A DNA stretch of 64,000 nucleotides from Rhabdornis inornatus (lineage: Eukaryota > Chordata > Aves > Passeriformes > Rhabdornithidae), in contig VWZS01010871.1 in NCBI GenBank assembly GCA_013397075.1, positions 146,577 through 210,576 of the forward strand. Direction: 5' to 3'. Position 1 is the stretch's first letter. Each line of letters starts with the position of its first letter. Made by a program: the position numbers and the translations under genes. Positions 27,186-39,700 of the stretch are shown one piece after another. The notes below the pieces were generated by a model. The model was not told the DNA's origin. It ran no database searches and saw nothing but the letters and a program-made list of their open reading frames with translations.

Positions 27186-30100
27186 GTGACTCTCATCTCT
27201 TGCAGTTTGGTTAAAATTTTGTTATTTTGCTAAAACCTGTGTATCCCCTGGCTGGCAAGGTCTAGTCTTTCTGCCCTGTATTATTAATTCTCCCTTACAC
27301 TACATGTAACACTTTAGTCTCCTCTGAGCATGTAATTGTTTTTTCTAGCTTTTTCTCCAAGAACTGGTGAGAAATATAAGTTAACAAGAAGCCTACATCA
27401 GCCTAGCTGTTTCAGAAATACTGGGCACAGTTCAGAAATTTTCAGTAGGATCATGTTTAACTGGTGACAAGTGAAGTTCAGAATCACACAATACTTCTCT
27501 GTGAGCTGCTTTTTAGGATTTGGGGCTGAGGAAACTGTGTGCCTTTATAATATGTGAGCACAAACCTACCGTGCTTCTCAGGTATAGTATGCTCATTTCA
27601 AAATTGTTTTTCCTATGCATCTGAGTTATATTTAAATACACAGTGAACGAACTTATCTTTTTAAAAAGTGTTTGGGTACATAGCACTGACATTTTAAAAC
27701 AAACATTATAACTGCTGAGAACTGGGTAGTATTATGACTTCAGGGAACACAAAAAGATTAAAGGAATGCTAACATTTTAATGCAGAGAAATTATGTGAGT
27801 TTAATTTCTTCAAAAAGAAATGGAAAACAGTCTTTTGTCAGGACAACATTTGCTGCTTTTTCTCGTATAGGCAAATTATTAGATATGTGATACCAAGCTC
27901 TAATGTGATTTCTGAATATCCTGCATCTCAATAATTTTTGACATTCTTATCAGTGGAGTTTGATGTCAAGATAGACAACAATCACTAAAGTAGATGCAAC
28001 TAGTATGGAAGAAAGCACATCTAATCTATTACAGTATTTTCAAGAAAAAACATTATCTCAAATAATGACTGAACTAAAATAAATGTGAAAAAAATAACCT
28101 GAATTAATGAGCATATGTGTATACAAGACACTGTTGTTTGTCTTTTCAAATGTGTAAGCTGAAGGAGGGTAGCAAACATAAAACACTGCCTGCAGAAGAA
28201 TTATCTGGATTTTTGACACTCCTTAGAGAGCTTTAGACTTGTGAATGTGAATGGATTGCCTGGAGAAATGGATATAACATTTCCCTATGTGACAGATATA
28301 AGATGGTCATAATATGTCAGAGAAAGCCATATTCATCTTCCTCAAAAGACAAACACTTCCATATCTCACGTGATAAAAGGCACTTCAAAGCAGACATAAA
28401 CTAAGAAATATTCATGACACTTAATCTCTCATAATCTTTTAAGGCTGTATGTAAGAGCAGAGTGGGTGCTGGTTTAGATTTATGATTTTACAGAACCATG
28501 TGTGGGCAAAAAATGCAGGATTTTACTTATTCAAAGTCATACTTTAATTTCCCAAATGTTACATCATGTCTTGCACGTAACATTCATAATAGAGATGATG
28601 TGTCACAATGAAGTAAGTGGCATTCACAAAATAATAAATCAATGGAGAACAATTTGCCAAAATTATTAGACAACAGTCTTTTCCCTCAGCATCACGTCTG
28701 ACTTCACTGCTGTTCAGAATTACATGGTGAGGTGATTAGAACATGCTCAGGAAACACTAAACCTGTTTTACCTATCTTTTTTTGTTGCCTTGGTCTGCTA
28801 GTCAGCTGTTGACACAAGCGTGGGTCACTCTTGGGCAAGTGTGACAAGTCCCCATTTGAGGCCGGTGCCTGTGGTGGGACTTTATCAAACCTACAATCAT
28901 CAATGCTCAGGTGTGGATGGCAGAAATTTCCCCAAGGCAAAATTTTAGCGGTCCAACCTGCTGACTGGTCTGTGGGATAAGCTAGCAGAACCAAAGTTTC
29001 AGCTGGCCATTACTGGTACATGACTACATACAAGATTTCTGGTGAAGATATTTTTAGTTGATATTTTGTTATTGATAATTTTCCAGATATCAATATATGC
29101 ATTTCCCCCTGCCCCAGCATTGTAGTGACATTTATAAAAAAATGTTATTTTATGTTATGTTTTGCTGAATTGTATTTAGATTTGTTTGCTTGGACTTAGT
29201 AGTTGCATATAATATGTGAAACCTCATAGTGCCTGCTGTTAGTCCTCCAAACACAACTGAAAACATTAGTTCAAAGAATTCATTATTCAGACACTGTTTT
29301 TCTGTGCTAGCTTTGTAATATGCATTACTTTGAGGATTTCTTTGAGCCTTAAAACTCTGTCAAAATAAATCAGAAGCAGTATTCTGAATTTAGGGGTTGG
29401 CCAATATTTTATACTTAGTATGTGTTGCACATCAGATTCTAACCTCATAAAATTGTAAACAAGTTTACTGGAAGAATTTTTTCATTTTCCTATAAGTAGA
29501 TAAATTTTATCTCCATTGCTGCTAGAGTGCTGGAACTATTTTGGGTGATATTACACAACTGTACTTTGAATCCACAAGTTTAGGTTTTCTAAATTTGTCT
29601 TAATGGGTTTTATAGTTTCCACCACACATTATATTACTTTTTGCACAAACTTTGCTTTCCTTGCTTAATAAATGACCACATTGTGGTGTAATAGAAATCT
29701 CTATCATCTTCAAAAAAAGCAGTTTACATTCTCCCTTTGGAGGAATTTTTATAAGACAGGGGTAGGAAAAAGGGATGTTGAATTGGGCCAGGGAGGGGAA
29801 GGGGGGAGGGGGAGGGCTGGAGCACAAGTGGTGAATTTAAATTAAACGACATTTCTGGATTCCTAGTTCTCTGGCAAGTATTTTGATTAAAGCTGAATCA
29901 CACTTACAGAAGCTTTCAGGGTAGCTCTCTATTTCATGAAGTAAGCTAAATGCTTCAGGTTTCACGTGAAAAAAAAATCTACTGCTTTTACATGCCCTTT
30001 TGGATTTGCTTCTGTGAGCCTTTTATATACTGAACTCCAGTTAATGCGGATGGAAATTCCACATATGGAGGGCCTGGAGAGTCAAACCCCTTGCTTTTCA

Positions 30101-31330
30101 CATGTTTTTCCCTCTCTTTCAAATATGCAGGAATGCAGGCATTGTACTGGTGTTTTATAAATTTTGTTACTATTTCCAGAGCTAGCTTCAGACTTCTCAG
30201 CAGCAAATGCAAAACCCTGTCTTCCCACCCTCCCGTCCCTCAGGGGTAAAGGCAGAATGATTTTTTTCTCAGTCTTAGGTCAGAAAAATTTGACTATCTC
30301 ATGAGAGATAATCAGCTGAGTGGTTTCTGGAGGAGGCAAGAGGAGGCAGAGAACCACCCTGGGTCGCTTAGGGGGCAAGGGGCAGCGAAAGGTCAGTGGG
30401 TCCATGCCTTACTATCTTCCTTTTTTTTTTTTTTCTCCTCTTCGCATTCTCCCTCAGCTGCCACTCTGTTACCTTCTCAATCCCCTTAACTCTACTGTAT
30501 CTGTGAAAAAATTGTTATGAAATCTCTATAACTTGAGACACAGCAAAAGGTGCAAGAAAAATAGTCATGATAAAAGCCATCTAATGATGAAACACATATT
30601 TTAATTTTTTTTCCTTTTTTTTTCAGAATACCAGTGACAGAATCTGTGAAACTGTGTAAAAAGGAAAAAATAATACAGAGACTCTAGTTCTGGACATTTT
30701 TTAAAAATTATCATAAGAGAGTAAATCCTGCAGGCATTGAAAAAGGAAATTCACCTTAAAATCTTTATTAAAAAAAAAAATTGCAATTCTGATTTATAGT
30801 GCTGTATGTAGCAGTCATAAATCAATACAACTGATGACTTGGACATGACTGAAGACAGGGAAATTTTTTAATTTTAAAATTTTTGCCTGTATTATATTTT
30901 CACTTTTTCTTTTCATACTGTCCAATGTTAAGTTGTTTAGACAGTCAGTATATATGTCCCCTCTTTGTTTTTATTAAGATGAATGTTTTGCAATAATGCC
31001 TCTGTAACTAACATTTTGAGAAATTGAAATAAAACCCGGCCAGTATAATTTTTGTTTGCAGTTAATGCCTGCAATATGTAAACTTGCAGTCTGTATGCTT
31101 GGCAGTGCCAGCAAAGAATAAAAAGTGCTCTGCTCAAGCGAGCATTTGATATGTAGTGCCTCAGGTCTCAAGTGAATTGCAGTATGTAAGCCATCAGAGC
31201 TGAAAAAGTGTCTGTGAGGAAGGCTGTTCCTGATTCTACAACCATTTTCAAACTCTTCAGCCTTCCACAGAGGAGGATTTCTAAGCAGGAAAATCGCTTC
31301 TCTGATGTGCATGCCTTGTCTGATGTGCAT
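27186..31330. other. intergenic, no gene seen
   Basis: AT-rich unique-looking sequence with a strong G-run motif (29791-29816), a pyrimidine/T run near 30418-30440, an A run near 30769-30780 and an 18-bp tandem duplication at 31301-31336. The locally GC-richer stretch at about 28700-29000 has no recognisable gene or repeat. Open frames here, including a 142-codon minus-strand frame at 30974-31402, show no domain. Confidence 0.55.
29791..29816 (+). other. G-quadruplex motif
   Basis: The G runs are G3-A-G4-AA-G6-A-G5-A-G3, five runs of three or more with 1-2 nt loops. This satisfies the usual G3+N1-7 quadruplex rule with very short loops. No gene is adjacent. Confidence 0.85.
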
Positions 31331-33738
31331 GGTCTTGTCCTGCTGCAGGACTTCGACCACCCCAGCATCTGCTGGAAAAGTAGTACAGCAAGCTGTAGGC
31401 AATCCAGGAGACTCCTGGAATGCATGACTTCATAAGCCAAGTCATAGAAAAGCCTACCAGAGGAAATGCAATACTAGATAGGAAAGTCACCAACATACGT
31501 GAGCTAATCAGGGATGTCAGTATTGGAGGTAGCCCAGGCTGCAGCGATCACACACTGATGGAGTTTGCAGTCTTGAGGAATATTGGTCAGGTAAGGGGTC
31601 GAGGCTGGGCCCTGAACTTTAGGAAGGCAGACTTCCAGCTCTTCAGGGAAATTGTCAGTGGGATCCCCTTGGAAACTGCCCTTAGGGACAAGGGAGCAGA
31701 ACAGACCTGGCAGGTCTTTAGGGAAGTCTTCCACAGAGCACAAGAGCTGGCAACCCTCAGGAGTGAGAAGACGGGCAAAGAAGGCAAGAGACACCATGAC
31801 TGAGTAGGGAACTGCTCGTCAAACTAAAGGAGGAGAAGCAAAAGCACAGAGAGTGGAAGAAAGGACAGATGGCCTGGGGAAGGCATATACATGAACCATA
31901 ATTATGTAGGGAGGGGGAGAGGAAAGCCAAAGCAAAATTGGAACTGAACATGGCAAGGGACACAAAGAATCACACGAGGTTCTACAAGTATGTCAGTCAG
32001 AAAAGGAAGTTCAAAAAGTAGGTGTACTCCCCCTGATAAATAACACTGTGAACAAGTAACAACTAGTCAGGAGAAGGCTGAGGTACTCACAAACTTTTAC
32101 CCTGTTTTCAGTGGTAGCTCCTTTCTCACACCTCTCGAGGACATCGCCAGCAGGATGGGACTGGGGGGTCAAAGTGCTCCCAATTGTAAGTAAATATCAG
32201 GTTCTTGACCATCTGAGGAATTTGAATTTGCACAAGTCTGTGATGGGCTGCTTTCCAGAGTTCTGAGGAAATTCCCTGATGTAGTTGCCAAGACTTGTCT
32301 CCATGATATTTGAAAAGTCTTGGCAGTCACACAAAATCTCAGGGGACTGGAAAATGGAAAACCTTGTACCCATCTTTACAAAGGAAGAAAAGCTGTAGTT
32401 CATACCATCAGCCTGCCCTCTGTGCCTGGGAAGATCCTGGAACAGAAGCTGTGCTAAGGCACGTGGAGGACAGGAAGATGATTCAGGACAGCCAGCATGC
32501 CTTCAGTAAGGTCCTGCCTGACCAACCCATTGGCTTTCTGTGTTGGAGTGATTACATCAGTGGGCAAGGGAAGAACTACAGATGCCATTTGTCTGGACTT
32601 CTGTAAAACCTTTGACACAGTTTCTCTCCAAATTGGAGCACAATGGATTCAATAGGTTGGTAGATTAGGAACTGGCTGGATAATTGCATCCAGAGGGCAG
32701 TGATAATGCCTGAGTCCCAATGGGTATCAGTGACAAGTGATGTCTCTGGGTCCATATTTGGACTAACGTTATTTAATATCTTCATTAATGACATAGACAG
32801 AAGGATTGAGTATGAATTTGAACCCTCAGCAAATTTCCAGATGACATCAAGCTGAGTGGTGCAGTTGCCACACCTGAAGGATGTGCTGCCATCCAGGGGG
32901 ACCTGAACAAGCTCAAGAAGTGAGCCCATGGTAAAGGAGGCTTACCAAGACTGAGTACAAGGTGCTGCACCTGGGTCGGGGCAATGCCTGGCACCAGCAC
33001 AGGCTGGGGGATGAACAGGTCAGAGCAGCCCAGCCCAGAAGGACTTGGGGGTGCTGGGGGATGAGAGGCTGGACATGACCCAGCCATGAGCACTCACAGA
33101 CCAGAAAGCCAAACGTGTGCTGGGCTGCATCCAAAGCAGTGTGGGCAGCAGGGGAGGGAGGGGATTCTGCCCCTCTGCTCTGCTTGGGTGATACCACAGC
33201 TGGAACCCTGCATCCAGCTCTGGGGTCCCAGCACAGGAAGGACATGGACCTGCTGGTGTGAGTCAGGAGGCAGCCACCAAACTGAGCAGAGGGAGAAATC
33301 ACCTCTCCTGTGAGGGTAGTAATTTTCTTATTATTGGGGCTAATAGAATTGGAATTGCTCAGACTGAGAAAGAAAAGGCTTTGGAATGAATTAATTGTGA
33401 CTGTCCAGTACCTGAAGAGAATTCACAGGGAAGATGAGGCAAGACTATTTACAAGAGCACGTAGTGACAGGACAAGAAGGAATGGGTGGAAATTGAAAGA
33501 AAGTAGGTTTAGATTAGATATTTAGGAAGACAGTCTTTACTGTGAAGGTCGTGAGCTGCTGGAACAAGTTGCCCAGGAAGCAGCTGTGGATGTCCCATCC
33601 CCAGAGATGTTCAAGGCCAGGTTGGATCGGATTCTGAGCAACAGGGTCTAGCTCCAACCCCATATGGCAAAGGGTTTGGAACTAGAGGATCTTCAAGGTC
33701 CCTTCCCAACCCAAACCAGTCTATGATTCTATGACTCT
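31331..33738 (+). mobile_element. large CR1 LINE fragment, about 2.4 kb, inactive
   Basis: In order on the + strand: the endonuclease C-terminal region (LLQDFDHPSICWKSSTASCR at about 31338), the EN-RT linker (IGGSPGCSDH, LRDKGAEQTWQVFREV), RT motifs around 32400-32650 (translated, PGKILEQKLC and AICLDFCKTFDTV), the RT tail around 32880-33260 (RLTKTEYKVLHLGRGNAWHQ) and the 3'UTR ending 'tctatgattctatgactc'. The RT catalytic region and the linker are broken by stops and frameshifts, so it cannot be active. It lacks the 5'UTR, ORF1 and the N-terminal endonuclease, the usual 5' truncation of CR1. This is the longest repeat in the window. Confidence 0.93.
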
Positions 33739-36700
33739 TTTCTTCTTGACTTTGTTAGGTTCATTTGAAGGCAAAATCTAACCTAGTGCATATTACAGTA
33801 TCAATTACCATTATTTTGCTAAACAATGAGACTTTTAGTATCTGTCCTGTACATACTTTGCAGTAAGTTTGAAGAAAGTCTAGAGAAGTTTTTTGACTTC
33901 TATCGGTATGACTTCATATGAGCACCTAGCTGATTTGGTTTCTAAAAGCAAATTGAATTCAAATGCCACCCAGTTAAAGACATGTAATTAGTAGTTCTAT
34001 ACTGACAATCTGACACAGTTATTTTTTCCCTGGATACTGAGAAGTTTCATGAACAGAAGTGAATAGTCCATGTTGAAAGGTTAGTAAAGTGGCACATAGT
34101 ACTTCTTCTCATTGTTATTCTCAGAAGCAATCTTTTAATTAAAAACACAGCTATTGACTGAACAATGCAATGAGAGGCATGTTAATACCAGTGGACCATG
34201 TGACATTTGTGTTGCTCAGTGCTGCTTAGAAAGCAGCATCCATGTGAAACACAGGCTACTCTGAGCACTGAAAATTGCCACCGAAAATTGTGTACCCTCA
34301 GTGTTATTTTTGCTCCTCCCTCAGACAAGGGGAAATACGTCATTTTCAGAATACTTCACCAGCTCTTCTGGATTCTTGAATTCTTTGAGAAAAGAAAATG
34401 ACAAGACCTCATTAAGAAGCCCATTAACTTGTACTTGTTACTTTGTAACTTGAACGCCTTTGCTCTTTTCACCTGGGAAAGCAAATGTGCTACCCTTATA
34501 GAGAAAGCCACCTGGGCTAGCACACCAGCTTGCTACTCATTTCGAACAGCTGGGAGTAAATATCCCAGTTGAGTAAAAGTAAATTAATATAGCTATTTTC
34601 ACATTCCTGTGGTGGGGATACTTTCTTCTACTGCTTGCTGTCTTTCAGCTCTCTGATCTGGCGAAGATCTCATTTTCACTCTGTGACAGCCCTGGCCCTT
34701 CCTGGGGTGCCAAGGGGACATTTGGGGGGGGTGGTGGACCTTGACTGCCAACATACCTGAGGATGCTCCTTTTTGGAAGGGTGAGTTTTTCTTTATGTAC
34801 AGTAGAATTTTGGGGGATCATTCATGGCTGGTCTGTTAGTTTTCTCACTGATATCTACTCTAAGTTGTTTCTGATACTGCTGCTAGGCTCTGTCTGAACT
34901 TTTAGGTGTAGCCTGACGGGGGCTGCTGCACTACTGGCATCTCCACAACAGTCAGCTGCTAATCTAAGTACTAAATCAGTCTGTCACCATCACCAAATTC
35001 TTGCTGTTTCCTCTGGCATACACTTCACATACCTGCATTTATATGCCTGCATGCAGAGGTGCAGGATTAATCCCTGGCTGGCTTCTAGTGGCCTGTCTTG
35101 AGACCATTTTGGGAATGAGTAAGTATAAGACAAACCGCAGTGACATTATCATTATACAAATAAACTACTCCTTAAAAAACAATGATCATGCCTAAAAGTG
35201 TGAGCAATGTGTATGACGGAGAGCATGAAGTAACATTTCAGGGAGTTAGTTTCAACAGTAATTTCTACATAACAGTATAACAAATACTGTAAAAATGTTG
35301 AAAGCAATCACTATAATGACTCCTGGCCACCACTCTGTCCCATTCGCTGGGCCCCTCACTGTCAATGAGGAATGTGGTTTCTTACAGGCATGGATTAAAT
35401 ATGCAGTCTGGGTTTAAACTGTTCTGCCCACAAAGTTTAATATGCAGGCTTGATGGCACGAAAAATACTGATGACTTGGTTTGCAGATTACTGGTTGTTG
35501 TGGTTGTAAGTCTGTTGTCATGCAAATGCCCAGATGATCCTGTTTATGAAGACAGCTACTTTTTCATTTTCTCTGGGGCTGTATTTCAAAGATGAGACAT
35601 TCTTCCCAAATAAGCTTATAACTGGAAATGCTTAGCAGGAGTATAGAAAGTGTATAAAGTCTGATCCTAATGCTGTTCTGTGGGTTTTCAGAAGCCCTCA
35701 GTTATCTTGTATACAGGCTTTTAGGCAGACAGGTCAGGTTAATGTGAAAAACAAACTATGCAAACACAGGCCACCACCCCTTTACAAATCCACTTTTTAC
35801 AAAAGTGCTCCTATGAATATATATTTGCAATGCATATTTTCTGTGTCAGAAAAAACACATGCTATTGCCTACCTATGTGCCTTATATCTTTGGCTTAGGA
35901 CCTTTGAGGGGAATATGACTTAGGACCTTATTGGGAAATAGTCTTGCTATGTTCCCTGAAACTGTATTGGTTGCTCCAGTCATGATACAGGAAGGAGGAG
36001 GATAAATCACAGGCAGTGTTGACACATACACATATCGAGGGAGCATGTGTTCATGCGTTTTCAAAAAAAACCCATGAGAATATTTTAATTACACAAGGCA
36101 CTTCAAAAATCTTGTGATGCAGAAGCCAGTGACTGCGTGTCTAGTGCTGGAAAATCTGGCACTATATATTCTAAGATGTATTTTTCTCTGTTCGCCAGCT
36201 ACATGCAACTGAATCCTTCCTCTCTGTACTGCTCAACCTCCTGTGCTGTTTTCATGAGACTGGTGAGATCAAGAACAGGTCAAAATTACCCAAATTGTTG
36301 TTTTTAGTTGATTATCATTGACATAGGCTTATGTCTTGTTCTTACATAGAATCAAAAAAGGATTCTCTGAAATGCAATCAACCACCCATGTTCCTGAACC
36401 ACAGATTCATTTAAAACCACTGCTTGAAAAATGCTCATTGTAATGGAAACAGAAAGAAATCATTAAGAGATGGGAAATAAAAGTATAAAAACTTTGCACA
36501 AAATATTATTAGGAATCCAAATATATACTGTTTACTTAAACTCATAATTATTTCTCCCCTATGAATCTTCACTTAAATTGCCAATAGCCTTAAATAATGT
36601 GTAAGATTTTTTGACGTGGAGCGCAGTAGTATATAAATTGGAGAAATGGCAAGCTCTCTGCTGTGCAGTGCAGCCTAGTGATTTGTGGAACAGTGGCAGT

Positions 36701-39700
36701 ACAGTCCACATGTTACATGGTGATGCCATAGTAAAACATTCATACTCAGTGCTCCCCAGAAGAATAAAAGAAAACATACAATTAGTGGAAGAAAAATATA
36801 TCTAGAAAAGGATGTCTTTTTCTCCAGTACTGAAACTCAGCTGCAGAGTTTGACTCTGCCCTTAACAACACTCCATTCTTATTGGAATCACTAAGCTGTT
36901 TGTCAGGCCAGAGTGAACTGCTATTTTTTATTATGTGGTAAAGAGCTCCTTTTTAACTCTTTTTAAAACATTAAAATGCATCAGGGAGCCTGAAGTCAGC
37001 TCTGTCTCTCACAATTTAAGTGGTGGAGCTACTGCTATATTCATAATTCAGGAGAGGGGTATAAAAAGCCTAGGCTGAGAAAATTCAAGCCAGTAATGTA
37101 CCTAGTGTTTTATAAAATGCTAAAATGCTATCCTTGGATTTCCTAAAGGAAGCTCTGGGTGCCGCTTAACAAGATGGGGGAAGAGGGCTCAAAAATATGT
37201 CTTCGTCTTACACACACATAAAATTAGCTAGTTTTATTTTGTCCCACCACATCCAATCACTATAGAGGATGGAACAGTAGGTTTTACCTTCTTGGACATC
37301 AAATAATACGTAATCAAATTTGTTTAATTGAAGTAGCCCTGAGCAGCATTTATTCAAACACAAAGCTCATGACATGTGGGCATATGCCTAGAAGAATTTT
37401 CTTTTTTTTACCACTAGGCCAGTGTGTTAAATACTTACAAATTGCAAAACCTCTGTTTATTGTCACACCAAAGAAACTGGCTAATTTTATAGTTAGTTAG
37501 ACACATGGCACAGTGATCCTGGCACATGCACGATACTTGCCAGGCACACCTCATTGGTATGTGGCAACTTTGTCACTGGGGTGGATGTCTCAGGAAGGGC
37601 TGCTCTACTGTGAGCAGTACTGGGACAGTAGGATTAATGGCATACAACTCATTTCCCTACCTGCATTTTAAAGAGTCCAAGCAAAGACTGCCTGTCAGTC
37701 AGTGGAAACAGGGCTTTATTGGACAGAAAGACTTTAGAAATGTAAAGCCTGATGATTACAGATGGCACTGAAGGAAATGTATCTAAGACATGTAAAACTC
37801 CTGGTGTTACAGCCTCTCCTGCTATGTGATGCTACAAAACTGTAAATCTCTAACCTTACCCACTGCTGTTGCACAGCATTTCTGAGCAGTTTTCTTCTGC
37901 CTACCAGGTAAGAGGTTTTTAATTAGTATATATATTTCTACCTACACATAGATTTTAGAAAGCTGAGCCTTTAGATAGATAAATCTATATTATAATAAAC
38001 CGTAATAAGCATAAAGTGTATAGCTCTGCTAGTATGAAAGCTCTTATTTAATCTCTAGCTTCTTCCACCCTACCTGCATTAGTTTTTGAATAGTTGATGA
38101 TGTGATAGGAAGTTATTGAAAAGCTGACAGTATTCTAGAATGCAGTGAATGCCATTTTCTCTCTCCATATAGTGAAGATCTGTGCTCATAAATGTTAAAA
38201 CATTGCAAAAAAAAGCCAAACCGCTGTCTCTGATCACAAAGATACAATGTAGACCTAGAACACAAACATGCTGGTTTTTCTTTATCTTTTACTCTGGACT
38301 TTGGCAGAAGAGCAAGACAATATACCTGATCAAAGCCAGGAGGGAAGTGAGGAGAAGGAAGAAGTAATATGTAGCAGGGAAATGTAAATCTTAACATATA
38401 AATAATGATCTAAAATCACAGTAAGCAATTAGGATTGCTTAGGTAATCTCCTCCATAGCCTTTCATGACTTAAATACAGTTTTTATTATATCAAAGCTTT
38501 TTTTTTCAGAGCAAAGACTTCCAATCAGTAGCCGTCTTATACTTTCACTTCACAAAGACACAGTACAGCACAAAAATATTTCATATCATCTTCAATGAGG
38601 CTGAATGGAAATTACAATAGAATTACAAACCTAAGTGGTCAGAACAACTGTTAATGCCAAAGATATATAAAAGCAAATTTTATAAATTAGGATTCAAATA
38701 ACCCAAAACTGCATTAAGATAGCCCCATGAAAGTCTTTATAAATTAAGTATAGGAGAGATTATGCATCACAAAGGACTAGCTTTTGAAAATAAGTATGCT
38801 GAAATACAATACCCATTTCAGTGGATAAAGTGCTTAAATAAAACAAATGGCATCTGGTTACAGACAAAGTATAATGATTGCTCTGAGAGGTTTTTTTTCA
38901 AAGATATATATGAAGACATCTTTGTCATAGCTATGACTTCGGGCAAGATAGAAGATTTTGCAAAAATAAAGACCAGTCTGTTATGGACTGTCAAGTGAGG
39001 TAGCTAAAAAAACACTGTAAAAAAGGTCTCAGAGAATTTGTGCCATACAATGATTATGGGACTTTAAGCTTCTCTTGTACAGATAAAGGAAGTTCTTTCA
39101 TTGTCTTACATTTCTCATAATTATTTTGATTAAAACATGCATGATGCAGTAAGATACCTGAAAAGAGCAGATCCTCATGAAAATTCATCTGGTAAATGGC
39201 CATTGTGGTTAAAGCTCTGAATTACAGGATTCAGAACTCAGTGTTATCTGCTTTTCCCATGTAAAAATGGTGGCACAGCAGGCTTTGTGTAAATAAACGC
39301 TGACTGTGTAAATAAATGGTGGTTCTAAATAACCTAGTCTGAAATTCAGTTAGAGATCAATTGCTCCCTGATATGCTGGCAAATTTAATATAAATCAAAG
39401 TGCTACAGAACTAGAGCATTTGACTTCTGACTTTGAGTAACCCCAGCCAGAAAAGTCCTGTTTGCTCATCCATGCAGCATTATCTGCTGTCCTCTCAGCA
39501 TGTGCTTTAATACATTTTGAATATATACATTGATCAGTTTGATGAAAGCTGACAGATAAGAAGTTTTCGTATGACTGAAGGCGTTAGTTTTCCGTGACTA
39601 AAACTGGTGATGTTTATTTGCAAATACTCCCTCCATTGCTCAGAAATTTGTGTCTACTTCAGCAATTGATTTGACTGGAAAATCACATCTTCCTCAGAGG

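Noticed and set aside
28700..29000. GC-richer block as a candidate LTR or retrogene
   Set aside because: No LTR ends, primer-binding site, poly(A) tail or protein similarity could be seen.
30974..31402. 142-codon minus-strand open frame
   Set aside because: No recognisable domain. It overlaps the 5' boundary of the plus-strand CR1, and several overlapping frames on both strands look alike in quality.
31420..31803. 127-codon plus-strand open frame as a possible host gene
   Set aside because: Its translation matches the CR1 endonuclease-RT linker, so it belongs to the dead LINE at 31331-33738.
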